A DNA stretch of 9,606 bases from CAZEAN01 sp964510225 (GTDB lineage: Bacteria > Planctomycetota > Planctomycetia > Isosphaerales > Isosphaeraceae), in NCBI GenBank assembly GCA_964510225.1, contig CAZEAN010000178.1, forward strand, positions 1 to 9,606, read 5' to 3'. Made by a program: the position numbers and the translations under genes. Below the pieces are notes generated by a model. That model was not told the origin of the DNA, did not search any database, and saw only the letters and a program-made list of their open reading frames with translations. Positions 1 to 7,459 of the stretch are shown piece after piece (positions within the stretch are counted from its first letter, which is position 1; each line of letters starts with the position of its first letter).

Positions 1-88
1 GCGGTCAACTGCCACCGCTGCCAGCCAGAGCCAGGGAAATCCGCTGAAGGCTTACAAAAGAACTAGTTGCTAACTTGCATCAGTCATC
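1..88. other. unassigned left edge
   Basis: This short edge segment lies downstream of the pseudo-receiver gene. Plus-strand frames from base 1 run to early stops, so the segment could hold the last codons of a gene entering from the left, but nothing in it is recognisable. The only symmetry is the 8-base palindrome AACTAGTT at 61-68, with no hairpin loop or T-run that would make a terminator. Confidence 0.3.
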
Positions 89-475
89 TCAAGGCAACTG
101 GAGAAGATCTCTTACGCGTTGGGCGAGGTCAGGGTCACCGAGTTCGCTCTTGCCGAAGCCTGAGATGGCGCCGAACGAAACTGCCTTGGCTTGAGCATCG
201 GGATAGTTGCTCACGAGCATCACTGGGACCGATGCAGTCTGCGGGTCGGCCTTGAGCGACTGGATGAGATCAAGGCCAGAGCCACCATCCAAATCGAAGA
301 TCCGGTTGACCAAAATCAGGTCGAATTGACTATCCTGTGCCGCGTTTTGGGCGTCGGCAGCCGTTTGGGCCGGTGTCACCTCGACCTCACCGACGTTGCG
401 GAGAAACCTCGTAATCGCAGGATGATCGGCGTGGCATTGGCCGACGCTCAGAATCCGGGAGGGAGTGGCGGCCAT
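89..475 (-). CDS. receiver-domain-like protein lacking the phosphoacceptor Asp
   Basis: This is a 128-residue stand-alone protein with the alternating beta/alpha pattern and length of a CheY-type response-regulator receiver and no output domain. The position normally holding the phosphorylated Asp is Asn57 (FDLILVNRIFD). The acidic pair expected after the first strand is absent, since the segment reads ILSVGQCHADH. The switch Ser (Ser89 in MLVSNYPD) and the conserved Lys (Lys109 in GFGKSEL) are kept. It should therefore not accept phosphate at the usual site and probably works as a phosphorylation-independent binding or adaptor module in the cytoplasm. I recall similar small proteins in planctomycetes but cannot verify this here. 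The start is ATG at 475, preceded by a purine-rich AGAGA about five bases upstream. The gene lies about 100 bases downstream of the DUF697 gene on the same strand and could share its transcript. Fold assignment is confident; function is not. Confidence 0.85.
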   Translation of the reverse strand: MAATPSRILSVGQCHADHPAITRFLRNVGEVEVTPAQTAADAQNAAQDSQFDLILVNRIFDLDGGSGLDLIQSLKADPQTASVPVMLVSNYPDAQAKAVSFGAISGFGKSELGDPDLAQRVRDLLQLP

Positions 476-576
476 CGTTTTCTCTTTTCATCTTCTTTTA
501 GTTTCACCGAATGAAAATATAGATGCCCAATGATTCGAGGTGACTGGAGGGCGACGATCAGAAACTTCCGGAAGCG

Positions 577-1602
577 TCAGATGGTGCCTTCCGGACCCGG
601 TTGCTGACCACGTTGGAAGCGTCGAAAGAGACTCTCGCCGGCACCTCGGGCCGACGTCGCCACGGAGGAGACAGCATCCATAGCCGTTTTTGAGATGGTT
701 TCCGCCGTCTGGGCACCCTTCGCACGCACCGCTTCCCAGATCGCGTTCGAGATCTTGCTGGTCCCCGAGGCGACAATCTCGCCGAGCATCTTTGCAGCTT
801 GGGCCGAGGCCGCGCGTCGAAGCGCGGGCTTTGGTTTGATCACCACGGCGCCACAATACTGCTTGGCAATAAGACCGACCCGGAGGGTCAAGTAAGTGTT
901 TGCAGTTCCAGACATCACCGAATTGACCAAGACCGCGGCCGCCACTTGGAACCCAGGGATCGCGCCGGCCATTGACCCTAATGCAGAGCCCAGAACCGGT
1001 TGGATCTGCTCGTTGAGATCGACTTCCTGAATCGCGCCTGCGGCGAAGGCAGTTCCGGCAACATTGGCGTAGAGACCGATCATGTCCTTCAGAGTCGGTC
1101 GTTGGCTGTACAGGTGGGCCAACTGCCAGATCATCCGTGACTGTGCGACGAGGACGACCATCATGTCCAACTGACCGTTCTGTGACACGGCCGTGGAGAG
1201 GAAGATCACGCTCGCGGTGTTCCGAATAATCTCATCGGCCTTCGTATCAATCTGTGCGATCCCACGCTCAATCGCCGCACGGTCGTTCAGGTCAGATTCG
1301 GTCACCAGGGGATTGGCTGCCAACCGTTTCCGGAGCATCTGCAAGTGATTCTCGAACTCAGGCTCCTCTTCGGATCGAGGCGGGTCGAGCGACTTTGGAA
1401 GCCTCACGAACAGGACCACCGGCGCGCCCAAGAGCACCACATAAGTCCCTAGGAGCCCGAATAAGGTGACCTTGCCCAGTGTCGGATGAACTTCCGACGC
1501 GAGATCGACCACCCCGGCGGTCTGGTTAATCACCACGATTCCGAAGCTCAGCAGCGCCAACCCTCCGATCAACGCGGCCATTCTTTTAAGTGTCGGGCTC
1601 AT
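577..1602 (-). CDS. DUF697 (YcjF-like) membrane protein
   Basis: This is a 341-residue protein of the DUF697/YcjF-like family. The N-terminus has two predicted membrane helices (about residues 9-28 and 44-66), followed by a charged linker (70-128). The family core follows: a hydrophobic segment around 130-165 containing STAVSQNGQLD and the conserved-looking RPTLKDMIGLYANVAGTAF (168-186), then another hydrophobic stretch around 205-230. The C-terminal 80 residues are alanine-rich and probably helical, ending in a basic tail. In other bacteria this domain follows or is fused to Era/YcjX-like GTPases; this copy has no GTPase domain, so it may use a separate one, such as the ROCO protein encoded upstream on the same strand. 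That pairing is inferred. The ATG at 1602 has GAGG ten bases upstream, and it overlaps the stop of a preceding open frame as ATGA. An ATG seven codons later (1581) is a less supported alternative. The exact function of the family is unknown. Confidence 0.85.
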   Translation of the reverse strand: MSPTLKRMAALIGGLALLSFGIVVINQTAGVVDLASEVHPTLGKVTLFGLLGTYVVLLGAPVVLFVRLPKSLDPPRSEEEPEFENHLQMLRKRLAANPLVTESDLNDRAAIERGIAQIDTKADEIIRNTASVIFLSTAVSQNGQLDMMVVLVAQSRMIWQLAHLYSQRPTLKDMIGLYANVAGTAFAAGAIQEVDLNEQIQPVLGSALGSMAGAIPGFQVAAAVLVNSVMSGTANTYLTLRVGLIAKQYCGAVVIKPKPALRRAASAQAAKMLGEIVASGTSKISNAIWEAVRAKGAQTAETISKTAMDAVSSVATSARGAGESLFRRFQRGQQPGPEGTI

Positions 1603-1608
1603 CCGGCT

Positions 1609-1662
1609 TTAACCTCGAACGGCTTAGGGAACGATGATTGATTGCGAGTTAACCTCGGACGG
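1609..1662. repeat. 14-base direct repeat pair ahead of the DUF697 gene
   Basis: TTAACCTCGAACGG at 1609-1622 recurs as TTAACCTCGGACGG at 1649-1662, with one mismatch and a period of 40 bases. The copy nearer the gene includes the probable ribosome binding site of the DUF697 gene (GAGG on the minus strand). It could be a small duplication or paired binding sites for a regulator on roughly the same helix face. The function is not known. Confidence 0.4.
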
Positions 1663-1668
1663 TCGGAT

Positions 1669-1703
1669 ACTCTATTTTGAATCTCACGCGATAGAGTGTA
1701 CTC
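1669..1703. promoter_or_regulatory. inverted-repeat cluster, possible operator
   Basis: ACTCTAT at 1669-1675 and ATAGAGT at 1691-1697 form a perfect 7-base inverted repeat with a 15-base spacer, so the arm centres are 22 bases apart, about two helical turns. The right arm overlaps a second small inverted repeat, GAGTGTACTC at 1694-1703. Such geometry suits a dimeric DNA-binding protein upstream of the DUF697 gene. The site also falls inside the start-less open frame, so a coding explanation competes. This is a pattern observation only. Confidence 0.25.
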
Positions 1704-1801
1704 AATGAACTCTTCGTACCCCAGAGCGAAATGTTGCCGAGCAAGCTCTCTGGGCGAGCAAAATCATCAGGTAGGGTGCGTCTTCGCGGACTCGACATCC
1801 C

Positions 1802-1933
1802 CTACTTTGGCTCGGGCTCGATTTCCCAATGGTGGAGGATCTCTCCGAGCGCAAGATTACCCGCACTGTTAGAAAGCGCTCGATCGAGAAAATCCCGGAA
1901 CGCTTCCAGCTCGTTCACTCGTGACAGCGCCAT
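1802..1933 (-). CDS. 43-residue antitoxin-like ORF, probably truncated
   Basis: This short ORF encodes a 43-residue acidic, helical-looking peptide (it begins MALSRVNELEAFRDFLDRAL and ends WEIEPEPK). From memory it resembles the N-terminal half of a small family common in planctomycetes and cyanobacteria, about 70-80 residues long, with an F-x-x-F-L-D opening and a later E-A-L-x-L-W segment, often found next to RelE/ParE-like toxins. Here the reading frame stops just after the Trp segment, so the C-terminal half is missing. A GGAG seven bases before the ATG at 1933 supports that start; the adjacent ATG at 1936 is too close to it. The preceding 81-codon ORF stops within the same ATGATG. No toxin gene is visible. 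It could be a decayed antitoxin, a genuine micro-protein, or a chance ORF. Confidence 0.4.
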   Translation of the reverse strand: MALSRVNELEAFRDFLDRALSNSAGNLALGEILHHWEIEPEPK

Positions 1934-2178
1934 CATCCTTCTCCGTTAGTCTTTATGAAAAAGATACCAATCATGGTGCCCACTTCTTCATTAGTTAAGT
2001 ATCTTGGGCAGCTTGAGGAGACGTACTTTGAAGAGTCGGGTACCCTTACACGCCGTTTTCCGATCCCGTTGATAGCCTTATTATCGTTATCGCGGTCACT
2101 CAAGGCGCTGGAAAGTTCATCACCTATAATGAAACCCTCCAAAAAAATGTGGGGAAATGCGGGCGAAAGAAAATACAT
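1933..2178 (-). CDS. hypothetical 81-residue ORF in AT-rich stretch
   Basis: I do not recognise this 81-residue product. It begins 15 bases after the stop of the ROCO gene, with a GAG a few bases ahead of its ATG, and its stop overlaps the start codons of the 43-codon ORF (ATGATG). That would make a tightly packed chain downstream of the ROCO gene. The protein has a hydrophobic N-terminus (MYFLSPAFPHIFLEGFII), a basic, charged middle and a hydrophobic C-terminal patch (GTMIGIFFI). Codon third positions are far less GC-rich than in the flanking genes, and sampled 60-base blocks here are about 43-45% GC by hand count, suggesting a young, acquired or non-coding segment. An ORF of similar size lies antiparallel on the plus strand (1955-2197), so coding strand is uncertain. 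Confidence 0.28.
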   Translation of the reverse strand: MYFLSPAFPHIFLEGFIIGDELSSALSDRDNDNKAINGIGKRRVRVPDSSKYVSSSCPRYLTNEEVGTMIGIFFIKTNGEG

Positions 2179-2193
2179 AAGCCACTCAAATTG

Positions 2194-4953
2194 CTAATAT
2201 TGATCGGCAAACTGCGGGTCGACCCAGAGGAATTCGCGGCGTTTGTTCTGAACGCGCACAAGTCCGCCGAACTTGGAATGCTCATCGACCTTTTTCAGTA
2301 TTCCGTGCAGTTCTCGCAACACAGACCCCTCGGCGCGAATCGTCTCCTTCTGACGTCGCGAGGTTTCGTCATCTGTCGCTAACCATTCCCCGACCTGTTC
2401 GCCACCTTCGAGCAGGGACTCGGTCACCGTCTTTCCGAAGTTGAGCTGGTCTTCGATGCTGTCATACAACGTCTGATCCAACACGAGCTTGGCCCCGGAT
2501 GCAGCGACAGGAAGGGTGAGACTCAAGGTCGTAGAAATAAACTTGAGTACGGGAGCCGCCCTTTGGACCCAGTCCCGCGTCAGCCTCAACTTGTAGACGC
2601 CTTTATTTGTGTCCTGGTGGAGCACGGGCAACGGCAAGCGGGAATGTTCGCACCAGAGTGCTAAACGAAACTCCTCGGACGTCCAATTCTTCGGGTTGAA
2701 CCAGCCCCGCCAGTTCGGTTTCACCGGTGCGAAGCTAAACAGCCGCGGACCGTCTTTCGCGGGGTCGGTAAGGGCTTGCATCATCAAATCGAATTGTTCG
2801 TTCACCTGGCCAACCATCAATCGGACGTTCGAATCCAGGTCGGTGACCCCCTTCTCGACGTCCGCTAACTTGGTTCCCATTTTCTTCAACTCGACCAGGA
2901 CGTCTTCCATGGGAAGTTTCGCTGTGGCGGCGAGCAGCAGCGAATCAATTACGTAGAATTTTTTGCAGACATTGCAGCGGACTTTTGGAATGCCTTCCTT
3001 CTTGGTCTCGACTAAATCTTCCACTTCATGCAAGCCTTTGCAAGGCGGATGGCAGGGCACGCTGCGGCGGCAATCGAGTCCCTTCCAAAAGTAATCGATC
3101 AGCCACTCAACTTCCGAGCAAAGGTTGCCCAGAAAGCCATCGGGATAGGCGGCGCGGACCGTCACGTGGACGTCGCCGGCAATCTCTTCGAGGAAGGCGC
3201 GGCCGTTGACGCCGTCATCCAGGATCATGCCGGTCTTCCAGTGGCGGCTGTCGAGATAGTTGCTGCGTCCCAGCGAGTAGCGATGTAGACGCACGATCAG
3301 CCGATAGATCAAGCCTTCGACCTCGGTGGTTCTGCCCGTTTCCGCGTCCACAATGCGGCAAACTCGCCTTCGCTCGGCGTCACCCGTTCCTGGCTCCGAC
3401 GGCCAATCCTGCTGCCAGCCCTCCGGACGACCGCCAGGGACCAGTTGCGCCACCAGGCTGGTGGCCGGCGCATCGGCTTGCGGCATCGCGACGCGGTACG
3501 ACAGATCGAACCGCCCCATCAGCTTCAAAAACACCGCGTGCAGCTTGTGGGGGTAACGCTCTACCTTGGGCCGCTTCGGGTTGTTCCAGACTTTGGTCAG
3601 GTGATCGTGCTCGACCAGCCCGTTTTGTTTTTTCGCCAGGTTGTCCTCCAGCACGTAGCTGATTGCCTTGCTCAGCCAATCCGGTTTTAGGATCACCGTG
3701 TCCTGCAATTCGGCGTCACCGCGATAGTGAATCAGGTGCCCCAGCTCGTTGAGGATGGCGGCGTAGGTGTCGGCCAGTTCGTCGTCGACTTTTTTGCCGC
3801 GGCAGATGGCCAGATACTGGTCGTAGCTGATGTACGGGTCCTTTTCGCTCCGTTTGCGGAGCGCATCGAGTGTGTTCTTCCAGCTTGTGGGCACCGAGCG
3901 GCCGACCGACCGGATGTCGGCCGCAGCAGCGGCAATCGCGGCCTTCAATTCGTCCAGGCCGTACCCTGTTTTGCTATCGACGTGGTGGAAGCCAACGATC
4001 AGGTCGCCGAACTCGTCCCGAAGCAATTGCTCGTCGATATGGGCCGACCGCTCTTGCGGCCCACCGTGTGTGGCCACGACCAAGATCCGCGGCCGCTCAT
4101 CCGGCCGAGACTCCTCGTAGGCTCGGTGCTTGACCATCTTGATCCATTCATCGACGCAACACTGATCCGGCCCGCGGCGCGGATTCCAGACCGCCAGGTA
4201 GACGGCCGGCGCGGTGAAAAACAACTGATGCGTATGCCGGTAAATGTTCTGCCCGCCGAAGTCCCAGCCGTTCAGGGTGATGGGCTTTCTTGTAGCGACA
4301 CGATGCGAGCCGTCCCGTTCTTCAGATTCATCGTCATCCGGCACATCAGACCGGATGGCTTGCGCTCTTCCACTACCTTGTGATTCGCCGTCGTCGGGCA
4401 CGTCCAGCACGAGCGACTTGATTTTGACCTCGACGCCGTGGGTCGTCGGCCGGTTTTCGACCCATTTGTCGCCCCGGAGCGCGCCGAGCAAGCTAGTTTT
4501 GCCCACTTCCCCCTCGCCGATCAGTATCAGCTTCGCCTCGTTGAGGACGATCTGATCTTCGGCCTTGGCGCGCAGATACGCTTTGACGGCGTCCAGGCCT
4601 TGTTCGTACGCCGCGGCGAGTTCGGGATTCAGAGAATTGAGATCGAGTGCGAGTGTCTTCAATTGCTCAAGCTGTACCAATGATGCCGGAATATCTGACA
4701 GTTGGTTGTCGGAGAGGTGCAGCGTCTGCAACTGACTGAGCTGACCAAGCCCATCCGGCAGCGACGTCAATCCGTTGCGGGAGAGGTTCAGCGTCTGCAA
4801 CTGACTGAGCTGACCAAGCGACTCGGGCAACTCGGTGAGCTTCTCCGAGTCCGAGGCAAGGAGGCTAGTGCTCAGATCGAGAGAGGTCGCCCCGCTATGC
4901 AGTGCCTCTTCAATCTTCTTTTCTGCTTTTTCAAATGCCTCGTTACGTGCCAT
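2194..4953 (-). CDS. ROCO-family protein: LRR, Roc GTPase, COR, zinc-ribbon-like C-terminus
   Basis: This is a 919-residue multidomain signalling protein. In order: a charged N-terminal helix; about four leucine-rich repeats (residues 22-115, for example LQTLNLSRNGLTSLP); a Roc GTPase domain (about 135-350); and a COR domain (about 355-560, with VILKPDWL). A cysteine cluster with zinc-ribbon spacing follows (C634, C638, C660, C663), then a short coiled coil (about 680-725) and an unnamed C-terminal region (735-919). In the GTPase the P-loop GEGEVGKT (146-153), the switch II DFGGQ (231-235) and the G5-like SKTGYG (327-332) are intact. The guanine-specificity motif is THGG (295-298), lacking the Asp of NKxD/THxD. 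Roc-COR units in other bacteria dimerise through COR and cycle with GTP hydrolysis; LRRs usually bind a ligand or partner. No signal peptide or membrane helix is visible, so it is probably cytoplasmic. Start: ATG at 4953, with GAGGG five bases upstream, is preferred over the ATG at 4965. The Roc domain carries a long acidic insertion. Confidence 0.92.
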   Translation of the reverse strand: MARNEAFEKAEKKIEEALHSGATSLDLSTSLLASDSEKLTELPESLGQLSQLQTLNLSRNGLTSLPDGLGQLSQLQTLHLSDNQLSDIPASLVQLEQLKTLALDLNSLNPELAAAYEQGLDAVKAYLRAKAEDQIVLNEAKLILIGEGEVGKTSLLGALRGDKWVENRPTTHGVEVKIKSLVLDVPDDGESQGSGRAQAIRSDVPDDDESEERDGSHRVATRKPITLNGWDFGGQNIYRHTHQLFFTAPAVYLAVWNPRRGPDQCCVDEWIKMVKHRAYEESRPDERPRILVVATHGGPQERSAHIDEQLLRDEFGDLIVGFHHVDSKTGYGLDELKAAIAAAAADIRSVGRSVPTSWKNTLDALRKRSEKDPYISYDQYLAICRGKKVDDELADTYAAILNELGHLIHYRGDAELQDTVILKPDWLSKAISYVLEDNLAKKQNGLVEHDHLTKVWNNPKRPKVERYPHKLHAVFLKLMGRFDLSYRVAMPQADAPATSLVAQLVPGGRPEGWQQDWPSEPGTGDAERRRVCRIVDAETGRTTEVEGLIYRLIVRLHRYSLGRSNYLDSRHWKTGMILDDGVNGRAFLEEIAGDVHVTVRAAYPDGFLGNLCSEVEWLIDYFWKGLDCRRSVPCHPPCKGLHEVEDLVETKKEGIPKVRCNVCKKFYVIDSLLLAATAKLPMEDVLVELKKMGTKLADVEKGVTDLDSNVRLMVGQVNEQFDLMMQALTDPAKDGPRLFSFAPVKPNWRGWFNPKNWTSEEFRLALWCEHSRLPLPVLHQDTNKGVYKLRLTRDWVQRAAPVLKFISTTLSLTLPVAASGAKLVLDQTLYDSIEDQLNFGKTVTESLLEGGEQVGEWLATDDETSRRQKETIRAEGSVLRELHGILKKVDEHSKFGGLVRVQNKRREFLWVDPQFADQY
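4288..4401 (-). repeat. acidic insertion in the Roc domain with hairpin and partial duplication
   Basis: Residues about 185-225 of the ROCO protein, between the switch I region and the strand leading to DFGGQ, form a hydrophilic insert. It holds two copies of an acidic motif, VPDDGES (185-191) and VPDDDES (204-210), 57 bases apart and matching at 16 of 21 bases. Between and around them lies a perfect DNA inverted repeat: CATCCGG at 4335-4341 and CCGGATG at 4351-4357, with a 9-base loop. In-frame length and low complexity suggest an intragenic insertion or duplication, possibly of a REP-like element. The outer borders given here are approximate. Confidence 0.45.
4711..4819 (-). repeat. near-identical tandem leucine-rich repeat units
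   Basis: Two 40-base blocks, 4711-4750 and 4780-4819, match at 39 of 40 positions with a period of 69 bases, which is one 23-residue leucine-rich repeat. The shared part encodes GQLSQLQTLxLS. Such identity at synonymous positions means the repeat was duplicated or homogenised recently, so repeat number is likely to vary between related strains. Confidence 0.85.
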
Positions 4954-4958
4954 GAATG

Positions 4959-4963
4959 CCCTC
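4959..4963 (-). promoter_or_regulatory. ribosome binding site deciding the ROCO start
   Basis: On the minus strand GAGGG lies five bases before the ATG at 4953. The alternative ATG at 4965 itself overlaps this site and has only a weak purine stretch ahead of it, so translation most likely begins at 4953 with MARNEAFEK. Confidence 0.7.
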
Positions 4964-5342
4964 ATCTGTGTGCGATCCGCTGTTGCTACTGCGAGAGAGC
5001 TTCGTCATTTTGACCATGGGGTCGTCGCTGTTAGCCTGAACTAAGACTTGCCGCGACGTTCTCTATTGCAAAAAGAACACAACATGATTCGATTTTGGAT
5101 TGACCGCCACGATCAACTGGTAAGCAGTATGATCGCACGGACGCCGGCGTTCAACCGGCGAATCGCGGGTGATACGGTCGGTGGTCACCGGTCCATTACC
5201 CCAGACATTCGATTGGATGCTTTGCCTCATGAGACTTTCATCCAGAGAAATCCTGCCGCTTACCCTTTAAACGAGTGCCGCGTTGCCTTTGAACTTGGTT
5301 CCCCAGCGGAGAATCAGAGGGATTCAACAAGCCACCGGACGG

Positions 5343-5370
5343 TTGACGGGCTCGGAAACGGCTTCATAAG
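5343..5370 (+). promoter_or_regulatory. candidate sigma70-type promoter for the acs operon
   Basis: TTGACG at 5343-5348 matches the -35 consensus at five of six bases, and CATAAG at 5365-5370 matches the -10 consensus at four of six with a 16-base spacer (TAAGAT at 5367-5372 is an 18-base alternative). It would leave an untranslated leader of roughly 100 bases before acs. Planctomycete promoters are poorly defined, so this is tentative. Confidence 0.3.
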
Positions 5371-5474
5371 ATCCACAAAACAGCCCGACCGCTTCCGATG
5401 ATGTTCCTCAAGTTCGGTAGTTGCGGTCCAGGCTCTCCCCCTGAACCAATGCGACCCGAATCGGAGCGTCCACC

Positions 5475-7439
<1,965 letters not shown>

Positions 7440-7459
7440 CCCCGACTCTTGAAGGACGG

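Larger units (their letters stand above)
1599..1763 (-). pseudogene. start-less open frame ending in ATGA overlap with the DUF697 gene
   Basis: After two consecutive in-frame TGA codons at 1764-1769, this frame stays open for 54 codons and ends in a TGA that shares bases with the DUF697 start (ATGA). It contains no ATG, GTG or TTG. The translation reads protein-like in its first half (SPRELARQHFALGYEEFIEY), and the overlapping stop is typical of translationally coupled bacterial genes. The likeliest explanations are the tail of a gene whose front has been lost or frameshifted, or chance. The 43-codon ORF just upstream is in a different frame, so the two may be pieces of one decayed gene. I do not recognise a family. 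Confidence 0.25.
4954..5474. other. divergent intergenic region
   Basis: These 521 bases separate the minus-strand signalling cluster from the plus-strand metabolic operon and must contain both outward promoters unless transcription enters from elsewhere. The longest plus-strand frame (5048-5401, TTG start, or ATG at 5084) has no good ribosome binding site and a composition unlike a known family, so I do not call it a gene. A hairpin, CGCCGG at 5142-5147 with CCGGCG at 5155-5160 around a 7-base loop, has no T-run. No convincing promoter for the ROCO gene was found by eye. Confidence 0.5.

Noticed and set aside
565..574. perfect palindrome CTTCCGGAAG just after the DUF697 stop
   Set aside because: There is no loop and no T-run after it, so it does not make an intrinsic terminator.
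1731..1949. 72-codon plus-strand ORF
   Set aside because: Shadow of the minus-strand 43-codon ORF and its surroundings; its translation is Ser/Arg-rich, as expected for an out-of-frame reading.
1955..2197. 80-codon plus-strand ORF antiparallel to the 81-codon ORF
   Set aside because: It runs against all neighbouring genes, overlaps the ROCO stop and has no recognisable family; the minus-strand frame fits the local spacing better, though neither is proven.
3727..4383. 218-codon open frame on the plus strand
   Set aside because: It lies fully antisense to the ROCO gene, whose domains are unmistakable; long antisense frames are expected in GC-rich coding DNA, and the translation has no recognisable domain.
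4943..5017. 24-residue upstream ORF overlapping the ROCO start on the minus strand
   Set aside because: No ribosome binding site close to its ATG and no leader-peptide signature such as a run of one amino acid's codons.
5142..5160. 6-base stem hairpin with 7-base loop
   Set aside because: No T-run and no gene ending nearby, so not a terminator; short GC stems like this arise often by chance.
5048..5401. 117-codon plus-strand frame in the divergent intergenic region
   Set aside because: TTG start, or ATG at 5084, without a good ribosome binding site, no recognisable motif, and it covers the expected promoter region of acs.
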